From assembly GCA_963732765.1 (NCBI GenBank), contig CAVTAS010000010.1, forward strand, positions 620,001 through 684,000: 64,000 bases of DNA. Reading direction: 5' to 3'. Positions within the stretch are counted from its first letter, which is position 1; every line of letters starts with the position of its first letter. Under the pieces are notes generated by a model. The model was not told where the DNA came from. It did not search any database and worked only from the letters and a program-made list of their open reading frames with translations. This DNA is from JANYHF01 sp963732765. GTDB lineage: Bacteria > Pseudomonadota > Alphaproteobacteria > Rhizobiales > Hyphomicrobiaceae. Below are positions 35,401 to 43,488 of this stretch, piece by piece. The position numbers were made by a program, and so were the translations under genes.

Positions 35401-35929
35401 CCACGACTGGCCGGCTGGCTTCGCCGACAGCCGCAAAGTATTGCCCGACCGGCACAATCTCGGCCTGATGACGCGCTGGCAAGCCGCCATTTCCGAGGCC
35501 GACCGGTTGGCTGAGTTGCCACCGTCGCTGCGCCTAGAGTTGGCGCGCCAGTTCGCCCGTATGGTCGAAGATCGGCTCCGGCAGCATCCCGAGTTGTTGC
35601 CCGTCGAAGGCGCCCCGATTGATCGCTCGGTACTCGGCGCAACCGATCCCTGGGCAGGCCTGCGCACCATCATACCAGTCATCCCGACACGGATGGATGG
35701 TGGTTCACGACGCCCTCTGACGTTGACCGAGGCCAAGCAGCTGCACCGCGACCTGGCCGCACAGGGCATCCATCTCGGCCAGCCGGTTAAACTCGGCGCG
35801 ACGGCGGCATTGCGCATCTGCGCCAGCGGCCGCACGCTGCTGGCGATGAGCGCACCGGGGGGGATCGAAACCGTGAATTATCAGTTGGCCCAAGTGCTCA
35901 GCGCACTGTCGAAACTCATCAAGCCGTAG
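32429..35929 (+). CDS. Double PLP-dependent enzyme: group II decarboxylase module plus a second fold-type I module
   Basis: This 1166-residue protein is over twice the size of one PLP enzyme. Module 1 (about 20-495) is an aromatic-amino-acid/glutamate decarboxylase-like unit: HPSFFGWVHGSG, NAGGRDHSA, SGTSMATL, stacking His199, Asp281 in LHVDGAFGA and PLP lysine Lys313 in DFHKWMHV. A helical linker follows. Module 2 (about 690-1160) has its own PLP set: SGTDAE at 790-795 for the phosphate, Asp931 in VVVDACQARLG and Lys958 in ITGSKFWGGPPFSG. I infer two active sites in one chain. ATG 32429 follows AGAAAGG. The gene splits ruvA from ruvB, and its TAG is the first triplet of a family A palindrome. 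Substrates unknown. Confidence 0.85.
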   Translation: MTRPQSVPAFDGSPATTDLDPADWPAFRLLAHRVLDLALGHVEGADDRPVWQQMPDAAKAALAEPMPAAPQGADVAAADALRLVVPYATGNTHPSFFGWVHGSGTAGGVIAEMLATAMNSNAGGRDHSAIHVERQVIDWCRGLFGFPAEASGLLVSGTSMATLIALTVARNRALGPDARKLGLAASAKPLVAYTSTESHSSVARAIEMLGLGNDALRALPVDAGFRLPPQALREAIRADKAAGKTPFAVIATAGTVNTGAIDPLAEIADICAEEGVWLHVDGAFGALLMLSDTLRPRLAGISQADSLAFDFHKWMHVAYDAGCVLVRDGDAHRDAFSSRPTYLKGSARGLAAGEPWPCDFGPELSRGFRALKVWFALKEHGSEKFAASIEDNCRLARLLGTRVAADPDLELLAPVMLNIANFRMRAAGFTEAALDQLNEDIVAELQERGIAAPSTTRIGGKLAIRANITNHRTRDADIDILHRSVVEIGRELIAARSIPVEDARALPFEFEATLEAAISRPEIAAVLGHLQVHVVAATPAMFQLLPNGQLNLSPDALSNVAIAAVMIRHAAELATWSAAEPAPVTLAKRAVHALLAARTAGRYLALLPAAERDAAEAALPEWLLTAYRRLAAPLDAMELASLVGRTDDLMAHLMTLSTAPPDTLRKLQTAIELRVAAVNGFARSMNLAAPVEHLISHGGDARIKIDPVTGRNGYGSSARPVTGEIGFASSTATCISAEVYAAVEAMRTRLIRAGAGESALPAELARLREAVAKHSGAADVPGTSVVLTASGTDAELAALALALAKDQRPLTSIVIAPDETGSGVPHATLGRHFSSETALSSAAEPGTPIADFATGRVSSESVAIRDAEGRPRPLADIGAEVARHTETAIAAGRRVLLHVLDAAKTGIGAPALADVMVLTERFGDGIDVVVDACQARLGAGSIAAYLKRGWLVQITGSKFWGGPPFSGALLVPASIVARQPNLAPLASYMSRHDWPAGFADSRKVLPDRHNLGLMTRWQAAISEADRLAELPPSLRLELARQFARMVEDRLRQHPELLPVEGAPIDRSVLGATDPWAGLRTIIPVIPTRMDGGSRRPLTLTEAKQLHRDLAAQGIHLGQPVKLGATAALRICASGRTLLAMSAPGGIETVNYQLAQVLSALSKLIKP

Positions 35930-36020
35930 GGCGCAATAGCATCTTCGCGTATTGCGCCACCGGAGCCCGGCACGCCCCTCTGCGGCGCAATACGGCCGGA
36001 AGAGGCCTATTGCGCCCTAC
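35926..36020. repeat. Family A-like palindrome at the stop of the PLP gene
   Basis: GTAGGGCGCAATAGCATCTT on the left and TATTGCGCCCTAC on the right are complementary at the ends, with an internal CGTATTGCGCCA/GCGGCGCAATACGG pair. It starts on the stop codon TAG (35927-35929) and ends five bases before the ruvA stop, so it fills the convergent gap. Confidence 0.85.
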
Positions 36021-36024
36021 GCGA

Positions 36025-36645
36025 TTACCGCGCCAATTCCTTCAGCCCACGGCGGATCAGGGCCTCGGTGCTGGCTTCGTCGCCCAGTTCTCGCGAGGCA
36101 GCGGCAATCGCCACACTGGCCTGAATCTGCTGATAGCCGAGGTTGACGAGCGCCGAGATCGCCTCCGCATTGGCCGAGGAGGCTGGCGCGCCCTTGCCCT
36201 TTCCTGGTACCACCGGACTGGCGCTGATCGAGGCCAAGCTCAACACCGGCGCCTTATCCTTCAGCTCCGTGACAATCCGTACCGCCAGCTTCGGTCCCAC
36301 ATGGGGCGCACGCGACACCGCCGCCTTGTCGCCCAGCGCGATGGCATTGGCGATCTCCTGCAAGGTCAGCGTGCCCAGGATCGACAGCGCCACGCGTGAA
36401 CCCACGCCCTGCACGCTCTGTAACAGCCGGAACCATTGCCGCTCGGTCTCGCTCTGGAAACCAAACAGCCGGATCTGGTCTTCGCGCACATGGGTTTCGA
36501 TGGCGAGGACTACCTCGCCGTCCTGCGCCGCCGCCCAGGCCAGCACGCGCGAGGAGCAGAATACCTCGTAGCCGACCCCGCCGACATCGAGGATGATCCA
36601 ATCCTCGCCCTGCGCTTCCAGCTTGCCCCGTAGACGTCCGATCAT
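36025..36645 (-). CDS. ruvA: Holliday junction-binding protein RuvA
   Basis: RuvA binds the four-way junction and loads RuvB. The 206-residue protein has the N-terminal barrel MIGRLRGKLEAQGEDWIILD with GVGYEVFC, the helix-hairpin-helix motifs LQSVQGVGSRVALSILG and APHVGPKLAVRIVTELK, and a C-terminal three-helix RuvB-binding domain (EAISALVNLGY and EALIRRGLKELA). The start overlaps the ruvC stop (ATGA). Confidence 0.96.
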   Translation of the reverse strand: MIGRLRGKLEAQGEDWIILDVGGVGYEVFCSSRVLAWAAAQDGEVVLAIETHVREDQIRLFGFQSETERQWFRLLQSVQGVGSRVALSILGTLTLQEIANAIALGDKAAVSRAPHVGPKLAVRIVTELKDKAPVLSLASISASPVVPGKGKGAPASSANAEAISALVNLGYQQIQASVAIAAASRELGDEASTEALIRRGLKELAR

Positions 36646-37157
36646 CGCGCCGCCGCCTTGCTCATCACGCTTTCGGTCAGCAGCCGCGCCTTCCTCTGAT
36701 GCGCATGACAGATGGCGATGGCGAGCGCATCGGATTCGTCCGGGCTCTCCGGCTTGGCCTTGGGCAGCAGCATGCCGACCATGGCGGCGACCTGCGCCTT
36801 CTCGCCGTGCCCGACGCCCGTCACGGTCTTCTTGATCTGATTGGGCGCGTATTCGGCGACCTTGATGCCCGACTGCGCGGGCACCAGCAGCGCGATGCCG
36901 CGCGCCTGCCCGAGCTTCAAAGTGGCGCGCGCGTTGTCGTTGACGAAGGTTTCCTCCACCGCGGCTTCAATGGGACAATGCAGAGCGATCACGGAGTACA
37001 AGCCGCGATACAGATCCAGCAGCCGTGCGGCCAACTCATCGTCCGCCTCCGACGTAACGACGCCGCTAGCCACATAGACCAGCCGCGAGCCGTCGCTCTC
37101 AATGACGCCCCAGCCGGTGCGCCTCAAGCCAGGATCGATGCCGATAATGCGAATCAT
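36642..37157 (-). CDS. ruvC: Holliday junction endonuclease RuvC
   Basis: RuvC resolves junctions by symmetric nicking. The 171-residue RNase H-fold protein begins MIRIIGIDPGLRRTGWG with catalytic Asp8, followed by Glu68 in AAVEETFVN and the C-terminal acid pair Asp140 and Asp143 in PDESDALAIAICH. The lysine-rich IKKTVTGVGHGEKAQV is standard. ATG at 37157 is used; a second ATG three codons upstream is also possible. Coupled to ruvA. Confidence 0.96.
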   Translation of the reverse strand: MIRIIGIDPGLRRTGWGVIESDGSRLVYVASGVVTSEADDELAARLLDLYRGLYSVIALHCPIEAAVEETFVNDNARATLKLGQARGIALLVPAQSGIKVAEYAPNQIKKTVTGVGHGEKAQVAAMVGMLLPKAKPESPDESDALAIAICHAHQRKARLLTESVMSKAAAR

Positions 37158-37389
37158 GGTGCCCATGGCACATGATACCACGAGGCTGGAACTCCTTCTC
37201 CCCCGCCTTTTCGCGGGGGAGAAGGTGGCGCGTTTCAGCGCCGGATGGGCCGCCGCGAGTTCAGATCGTCGGGTGCGCAACTCGTGCCACACGTATGGAG
37301 CAAGCCCCTGCCCCTCACCCGGCGCTTTATCCTCGCCTCCGGCTCGGGCGCCACCCTCTCCCCCGCGAAGTGGCGAGGGCGAGGGAAGA
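37158..37389. repeat. Repeat-rich gap with hairpins between ruvC and yebC
   Basis: The perfect hairpin CCTTCTCCCCC/GGGGGAGAAGG (37194-37225) is followed by a half family C unit (TATGGAGCAAGCCCCTGCCC at about 37294) and CTCTCCCCCGCGAAGTGGCG, again short inverted repeats. About 230 bases have no coding signal. The same hairpin-plus-family-C combination occurs at 53620-53842. Confidence 0.75.
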
Positions 37390-38139
37390 TCACGCCGCCG
37401 TCAGCTTCTTCATCACCTCGTCCGAGACCTCGAAGTTCGAGTACACGTTCTGCACGTCCTCATCGTCATCGAGCGTGGCCGTCAGCTTCATGATGCTGGT
37501 GGCGTGGTCCTCGTTGACCGGGGTCGACAGGTTCGGCTTCCAGATCGAGCGCGTCCCCGCCGCCTCGCCGAACTTGGCCTCCAGCGCCGCGCCGACTGCC
37601 GCGAGGCTCTCGAACGCACAGATCACCACGTGCGCGTCCTCATCCGACGTCACATCGTCCGCACCCGCCTCGATGGCCGCCTCCAGCATGGCGTCGGCGC
37701 CAGCCGCATCGGCCGGATAGGTGATCTCGCCGACCTTGTTGAACATGTGCGAGACCGATCCCGTGGTCCCGAGGTTGCCACCATGCTTGGTAAAGGCCGC
37801 GCGCACGTTGCCACCGGTGCGGTTGCGGTTGTCGGTCAGCGCCTCGACGATGACGGCGACGCCGCCGGGCCCATAGCCCTCGTAGCGTACCTCGTCGTAG
37901 TTCTCGGCGTCGCCGCCCACCGCCTTCTTGATTGCGCGATCAATATTGTCCTTGGGCATCGATTCCGCCTTGGCAGCCAGGATCGCCAGCCGCAACCGCG
38001 GGTTCATGGCAGGATCGGGCAGGCCCATCTTGGCCGCTGTGGTGATTTCACGGCCGAGCTTGGAGAACACCTTGGAGCGGACTTTGTCCTGCTTGCCCTT
38101 GCGGTACATGATGTTCTTGAATTGCGAATGGCCGGCCAT
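37390..38139 (-). CDS. YebC/PmpR-family DNA-binding protein
   Basis: This 249-residue YebC/TACO1-family protein is a transcriptional regulator in some bacteria and is implicated in translation of proline-rich stretches in others. It begins MAGHSQFKNIMYRKGKQD, the invariant start, followed by MPKDNIDRAIKKAVGG, EGYGPGGVAVIVEALTDNRN and GSVSHMFNKVGEI. It lies upstream of ruvCA, its usual neighbour. AGGGA precedes the ATG. Confidence 0.95.
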   Translation of the reverse strand: MAGHSQFKNIMYRKGKQDKVRSKVFSKLGREITTAAKMGLPDPAMNPRLRLAILAAKAESMPKDNIDRAIKKAVGGDAENYDEVRYEGYGPGGVAVIVEALTDNRNRTGGNVRAAFTKHGGNLGTTGSVSHMFNKVGEITYPADAAGADAMLEAAIEAGADDVTSDEDAHVVICAFESLAAVGAALEAKFGEAAGTRSIWKPNLSTPVNEDHATSIMKLTATLDDDEDVQNVYSNFEVSDEVMKKLTAA

Positions 38140-38254
38140 GGGGGCGTCCCTTGAATGCAGTTGGATGATTTGCTGCATTTATAGGCAGGGCAGTGGCGCA
38201 GGTCTAGCCAGCCCCGCAGTACTGCTCCGCCGTCGCAGATCAAGACTCTCCAGA

Positions 38255-39490
38255 TCAGTGCATTATTTTGGCGGAAATACCGCCGAACGCAACTCGTTGC
38301 TTGCCCACTGCCACGGCTCTGAACTCCGGCAGGCTTAGCCGCGAAAACATCGCGTTCGCTGCCTTCGCTTGCCGCTTCAAGTCAGCAAGATCTGCAATCG
38401 TCTTCAACACCCTTAATTGGGAATTGGCGGCGTCGACAGTTTCATTGGCATCGCCCAACGCGGCCGCGACGCCATTGCGCTGCGCCGTGAGCTGCACTTC
38501 GAAGTTCTTGACGTCTAAGAGCGCACCCACCGCGGCGTTCTTGCTCTGATTGAACACCTCGCGATTTCCAACGAGTTTGGAGGATTTGGCTTTACCCCCG
38601 AAATCGGCAGCCATCTGTTCCAATTCGGCCCTCATAGTGCTGACCTTTGGCAACCAAGTTTGATCGTAACGTGCAAGAAGCGTCTCGAAGTTGTCGACGT
38701 AGACGCGCAGGAGAAACGCTTGAGTGTCGTACTGCCGCGCGATTTCGGCGACTGACGTAGCACCCGACAACTTTTTTTGTAGATCATGATCGACCGCTCT
38801 GGCAACAGCCACAAAAACGATTGACTTTAGATAGTCGATACCGCTCGGAAAACTTGTCAGATCGGCGATCTCATCCGCCGACAAAGAAATTCCGGTCTTT
38901 GTCATGAAAAAACCAGCGATCTGTTCGCGCTTGCGGTCCAGCTCAGCCGATTGTGTCTTGACTTCAGCCTCGAGCACACCCTTGCGTTTTACGTAATCTG
39001 CCTTCGTGGAATTGATGAAATCGTAGAAGTCGACACCATCCGGCGCGCTCGCTACTTTGCGCTCCAAGTCGGCGAGCGCATCGAACTTCCCCTTCAGTTG
39101 GTCTTGTGCGGTCTCTAATTGAGAAAGAGAGGAACTGATCTCGGCCGGCACCATGGCACTGATGGTGTCGCCACTTAGCTTCTTGAGTTTAGCATCAATG
39201 TCAGAGCGTGTCGCGCAAGTGAGAGGAACGGTGCAGCTGTCGCCAGCCGTCAACCGGGCCTTCTGGAGTGCCTCGTAGCTGTCTGCTGCAATTGCAATGC
39301 CGGGCCACACAATCTTGGCGATCTCGATTAGGAGCGGCCCAACTTTCGCAAGTGTCTCGATAGCAGCGGCCAGCTTGGCTTTCGCGGCATCCGCTTCTCC
39401 TGCACTGATCCCGAGACCTATCCCCAATGCCAACACCACTACGCCGGTGGCGCGAATTGAACGTCGGCAGCGTATTATGATTCTCTGCAC
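38255..39490 (-). CDS. Unknown secreted coiled-coil protein
   Basis: I do not recognise this 411-residue protein. It begins with basic residues and a hydrophobic segment (TGVVVLALGIGLGISAG) ending near ADA-AKA, a plausible signal peptide. The rest is mostly alpha-helical, with long heptad-like runs at about 115-200 and 280-380 and only one cysteine pair, in DSCTVPLTCATRSD at about 85-92, that may form a disulfide. There is no transmembrane segment after the leader. Its base composition is visibly AT-richer than yebC and smc on either side. It lies between two conserved core genes. Confidence 0.75.
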   Translation of the reverse strand: MQRIIIRCRRSIRATGVVVLALGIGLGISAGEADAAKAKLAAAIETLAKVGPLLIEIAKIVWPGIAIAADSYEALQKARLTAGDSCTVPLTCATRSDIDAKLKKLSGDTISAMVPAEISSSLSQLETAQDQLKGKFDALADLERKVASAPDGVDFYDFINSTKADYVKRKGVLEAEVKTQSAELDRKREQIAGFFMTKTGISLSADEIADLTSFPSGIDYLKSIVFVAVARAVDHDLQKKLSGATSVAEIARQYDTQAFLLRVYVDNFETLLARYDQTWLPKVSTMRAELEQMAADFGGKAKSSKLVGNREVFNQSKNAAVGALLDVKNFEVQLTAQRNGVAAALGDANETVDAANSQLRVLKTIADLADLKRQAKAANAMFSRLSLPEFRAVAVGKQRVAFGGISAKIMH

Positions 39491-39589
39491 TTCAGCCCCC
39501 TGACCTTAACTATCAACATCACCGTACCGGCAACGGCAACCGGCGACAAGTTCCGGTGTGTACCCAGTTGACATGACGCCCCCCGCCTC

Positions 39590-42500
39590 TCACCCTGCCT
39601 CGCGGTACTGCTCCGCCGTCACCAGATCCACCGACACCAGCTGCGAGACCCCCTTCTCGGCCATGGTCACGCCGAACAGACGGTCCATGCGCGCCATGGT
39701 CATGGGGTGGTGGGTGATGACCAGGAAGCGCGTCGCGGTCGAGCGGCCCATCTCTTCCATCAGGTTGCAGAAGCGGTCGACGTTGCTGTCGTCGAGCGGG
39801 GCGTCGACTTCGTCGAGCACGCAGATCGGCGATGGATTGGTGAGGAACACGGCGAAGATCAGCGACAGGGCCGTCAGGGTCTGCTCGCCGCCCGATAAGA
39901 GCGACAATGTCGCGGGCTTCTTGCCCGGCGGCTTGGCGATGATTTCCAGGCCGCCGGCCAGCGGATCCTCGGGGTCCTCGATCATTTCCAGGCGGGCCTC
40001 ACCGCCGTTGAAGAGGGTGGTGAACAGGCGCTGGAAATGCGCGTTCACCTGCTCGAAGGCCTCGTTCAGGCGCTTGCGGCCCTCGCGCGTCAGCTTGCCG
40101 ATACCCTGGCGCAGTTGGGCGATGGCGTTCTCCAGGTCCGCCTTCTCGGATTCGAGCGTGGTGTACTGAGTTTCGAGCGCGGCCAGCTCTTCCTCGGCGG
40201 AGAGGTTAACGCCGCCGAGCCGTTCGCGGTCTTCGCGCAGGCGGGCGAGGCGTTTGGCGGTGTCGTCGGCGGAGGGAACGGGCGTACCCGGAGCGATCCC
40301 GGCCTGGGCGAGGCAGTCCTCGGGCGCGCAATCCAGCGTCTCGCGGATAGTGCGCGCGGCGGTGCTGCGGCGCTCGCGGGCAGCTTCCAGGCGAGTCTCG
40401 ATGCGCGCCTTGCCCTCGCGGGCGGCCGAGAGTTCAGCCTGCAAATCGCGCAGGGTTTTATTGGCGTCGCGCAGAACGGTTTCGGCTGATGCCAACGCAT
40501 CGGCGGCGGATTGGCGGCCGGCTTCGGCGGCGGCGATCTGGTCGAGCAGACGCGCGCGGGTTTCGGCGATGCGGGCGGGCGTGCCGGCGATTTCTTCAAG
40601 CTGGGCGCTGGTTTCGCGTTGGCGCTCGCTCAGCGCGGCGATGTGCGAGGCGGCCGATGCGCTGCGTTCGGACCATCGCTTCACCTCGGCGGCGATGGCG
40701 GCGAGCCGTTGCTCGCGCTGGCGATGTGCGGCGGTGAGTGTGGAGACAGCCAGCTCCGCCAATCCGGTCTCGATACGTAACCCATGGGCCGCTGCAGCCC
40801 GCCGATCACGCTCGGTCGAGAGTGCCGTCAGGTCCGGCATGGCAGCCAGTTCCGCCGTCAGCGCGGCGAGGCGTTCGCGATGCTCCGCATCAGCCTCTTC
40901 GGCCTGGCGCTTGTCCTCCAGCAGGCGGGCGCGTCTGGCCTCCCGCTCCTTGGCCGCCTGTTCCAGCTTGGCGAGCTCGGTAACAAGATCGGCATGCTCC
41001 TTGGTCAGGCGGCGCAGGTCGTCGCGGGCCGTGCGTTCGTCCGTGGTCGCCTTTTCGCGTTTTAGCGCGGCAGTGGACAGAGCTTCCACGGCATCGTGCG
41101 CGCGGTCCTCGGCCTCGTCGAGCATGGCCTCCAGCTCTTCCAGCCGGCCGCGCTGTTCGAGGCGGCGGGCGGCGGCCGAGGGAGCGTTGGCAGCCGATGT
41201 GAAACCGTCCCAGCGCCAGAGGTCGCCGGCCTTGGTGACGAGGCGCTGGCCGGGCTTGAGTTGTTGGCGCAGGCGCGCGCTGTCCTCTTTGCTAACGATC
41301 CCGATCTGGCGTAGGCGTCGCGTCAGCGGGCCGGCGTTCTTGACCTTGGCCAGCAGCGGCTCGACCCCCTCGGGCAATGGTGAATCGCCCGAACCGTCCG
41401 AACCGTCCGCCCAATGAATGGCCGCCTGCGGATCGGCCGATGCGTCGAGATCGTCGCCCAGCGCCGCGCCGAGAGCGATCTCGTAACCGCGCGTGACTTT
41501 CAGGCCGTCGAGAACGGGGGTGGACGCATCGTCCGTTGGCGGAGCGAACAGTCGGGTCAGCGTCTTGTGTTCGGTGGCCAGCTTCTCGGCTGATAGCCGG
41601 CGCTCGTTGGCGGCGGTGCGGGCGGCGTCTTCGGCCTTGCGTGCGGCGGCGATGGCGGCTTCGGCGGAGTCGATTTTACTCTCGGCGGCGAACATGGCTT
41701 CGTCGAGCGCGTCTCGGCGCTCGGCCATGCCGGCGAGGGTGGCTGCGAACTGGGCGAATAGCTGCGTGTCCGCCTGGATCGTCCCCCCACCCGCGGCCCC
41801 TCCCCGCAAGGGGGAGGGGGGCGGAGCTGCGAGGCCGCTGGCATTATCTGATCTATCAGAATTGCTAAGGTCGTCGTGTGGAGCACCACCTCCCCCTGGC
41901 GGGGAGGTCGGCGCACTGCGCCGGGTGTGGGGAAGGTCTGGGCGAATGCTCGCGAGTTGGGCACCGGCCTTCTCAGCTGTCCCGGGACGGCTCGTGCCAT
42001 CCAGTTCGGCCAGTTGCCGGTCGGCGCTTTCGATCAGGGTGCCGATCTTGGCGAAACGGCGCGTCTCGTCCGCTTGCGTAGCTTCGAGTCGCTGCCGGTT
42101 GGCGCGGGCTTCGGCCAGCTTAGTCGTGAGATCGGCGAGTGCCCCTTGCGCGACCGCTTCGGACGTACGCGCCGCAAGCAAAGCCGCTTCTGCCGCCACG
42201 GCCGCCCCGTCATCCGTCCCGGCCTCGGCGGTGAGGCGCGCCTCTTCCTCGTCGAGCTGCGCCCGCGCTACATCGGCCTCGGCTGCCAGCGCCGCTTCAC
42301 GGCTTGCATCGGCGGCCAATTGCCTGGCCCGGCCTTCCAACTCCGCCTGGCGCTCCCGCGCCCGCGTCTCCTCGCGGGCAAGGCCATCAGCCTCGTGCCG
42401 CAGGCGCTGCACCACCGAAGCCGCCGTCACTTCGGCATCGCGCAACCCCGGCAACCGGCCAGCCGCCGCGATCTCGGCCTGCAGCGCCCTCGCCTCGCCC

Positions 42501-43288
42501 TCGGTCGCCATGGCGAGCACCGCCAACGCCTCGCCCAGCGTGCGCTCTTCGCTCGCGACATCGTCATGCGCCGCACGCCAGGCCAGCGCCAGCGCCACCG
42601 CCTCCAGCGCCTTCAGCTCGGCCGTGATCTCGCGATAGCGCGCCGCCGCGCGGGCCTGGCGCTTCAGTGCGTTGATCTGAGATGCCAGCCCGCCCAGCAC
42701 ATCAGCGACCTTCTCCAGGTTGCCCTCGGCAGCCCGCAACCGCAGTTCCGCATCGTGCCGCCGCGACGACAGTCCCGCCGTCCCCGCCGCGTCCTCCAGG
42801 ATGCGCCGGCGCTGCTCGGGCTTGGCGTTGACCAGCTCGGCGATCTGCCCCTGGCGCACCAGCGCGGGCGAGCGCGCGCCCGTGGCCGCGTCCTCGAACA
42901 GGATTTTCACATCCCGTGCGCGCGCTTCCCGGCCATTGATCCGATAGGCCGAGCCCGCCTCGCGCTCGATGTGGCGCATGATCTCCAGCGTGTCGCTGTC
43001 GTTGAACTCACTTGGCGCACGCCGGGCCGAGTTGTCGATGAACAGCGTGACGCTGGCGTGGTTGCGCGCCGGCCGCGTGGTGGTGCCGGCAAAGATCACG
43101 TCGTCCATGGCCGCCGCGCGCATGGACTTGTGCGAGGCCTCACCCATGGCCCAGCGCAGCGCTTCCAACAGGTTCGATTTTCCACAGCCGTTCGGCCCGA
43201 CCACGCCGGTCAGTCCCGGCTCGATCAGCAGATCGGTCGGTTCGACGAAGCTCTTGAAGCCGGTGAGGCGGAGGCGGGTGATGTGCAA
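39590..43288 (-). CDS. smc: Chromosome segregation protein SMC, with an in-frame palindromic insertion
   Basis: SMC is the condensin ATPase that organises and segregates the chromosome with ScpA and ScpB. The 1232 residues have Walker A GPNGCGKSN at 31-39, a long coiled coil with hinge at about 570-690 (region VLDGLKVTRGYEIALGAAL), the returning coil, signature LLSGGEQTLTALSL and Walker B PICVLDEVDAPLDD. It is longer than usual for the family because residues about 446-504 come from a palindromic element (41776-41950) and are Pro/Gly-rich in the middle of the first coil. The frame stays open throughout. In related genomes it is near dsbA; here an island intervenes. Confidence 0.95.
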   Translation of the reverse strand: MHITRLRLTGFKSFVEPTDLLIEPGLTGVVGPNGCGKSNLLEALRWAMGEASHKSMRAAAMDDVIFAGTTTRPARNHASVTLFIDNSARRAPSEFNDSDTLEIMRHIEREAGSAYRINGREARARDVKILFEDAATGARSPALVRQGQIAELVNAKPEQRRRILEDAAGTAGLSSRRHDAELRLRAAEGNLEKVADVLGGLASQINALKRQARAAARYREITAELKALEAVALALAWRAAHDDVASEERTLGEALAVLAMATEGEARALQAEIAAAGRLPGLRDAEVTAASVVQRLRHEADGLAREETRARERQAELEGRARQLAADASREAALAAEADVARAQLDEEEARLTAEAGTDDGAAVAAEAALLAARTSEAVAQGALADLTTKLAEARANRQRLEATQADETRRFAKIGTLIESADRQLAELDGTSRPGTAEKAGAQLASIRPDLPHTRRSAPTSPPGGGGAPHDDLSNSDRSDNASGLAAPPPSPLRGGAAGGGTIQADTQLFAQFAATLAGMAERRDALDEAMFAAESKIDSAEAAIAAARKAEDAARTAANERRLSAEKLATEHKTLTRLFAPPTDDASTPVLDGLKVTRGYEIALGAALGDDLDASADPQAAIHWADGSDGSGDSPLPEGVEPLLAKVKNAGPLTRRLRQIGIVSKEDSARLRQQLKPGQRLVTKAGDLWRWDGFTSAANAPSAAARRLEQRGRLEELEAMLDEAEDRAHDAVEALSTAALKREKATTDERTARDDLRRLTKEHADLVTELAKLEQAAKEREARRARLLEDKRQAEEADAEHRERLAALTAELAAMPDLTALSTERDRRAAAAHGLRIETGLAELAVSTLTAAHRQREQRLAAIAAEVKRWSERSASAASHIAALSERQRETSAQLEEIAGTPARIAETRARLLDQIAAAEAGRQSAADALASAETVLRDANKTLRDLQAELSAAREGKARIETRLEAARERRSTAARTIRETLDCAPEDCLAQAGIAPGTPVPSADDTAKRLARLREDRERLGGVNLSAEEELAALETQYTTLESEKADLENAIAQLRQGIGKLTREGRKRLNEAFEQVNAHFQRLFTTLFNGGEARLEMIEDPEDPLAGGLEIIAKPPGKKPATLSLLSGGEQTLTALSLIFAVFLTNPSPICVLDEVDAPLDDSNVDRFCNLMEEMGRSTATRFLVITHHPMTMARMDRLFGVTMAEKGVSQLVSVDLVTAEQYREAG
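41776..41950. repeat. Palindromic element inserted in frame in smc
   Basis: This 175-base stretch contains CTCCCCGCAAGGGGGAGG and CTCCCCCTGGCGGGGAG hairpins and the partial ends CCCCCCACCC/GGGTGTGGGG. It carries no stop in the smc frame and adds about 58 residues rich in Pro, Gly and Ser (such as SAPTSPPGGGGAPHDD). Hairpins of this kind elsewhere in the window are intergenic. Confidence 0.85.
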
Positions 43289-43488
43289 AGGCGGGGGTCC
43301 GGGATCGCAGTCAGGCCCGGAGCTTAGGGGATTTTGCAGGGATTCGGAACCGGCTGTGGATATCGTGGAGGCCGGGGCCTCGCGTCGGCACGACGCTTGG
43401 CCAAACTAATGCCCACAGGCTACTATGAAATCCGAAACCGAATCAGTAGCCAGCAGTCTATCGGCACGTTAGCGGAGCTTTTTTGGCA

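Noticed and set aside
34634..35482. A 282-codon open frame on the minus strand
   Set aside because: It is antisense to the second PLP module, without start signals or homology.
41876..43327. A 483-codon open frame on the plus strand
   Set aside because: It is antisense to smc, which has a full domain set; the protein is low complexity.
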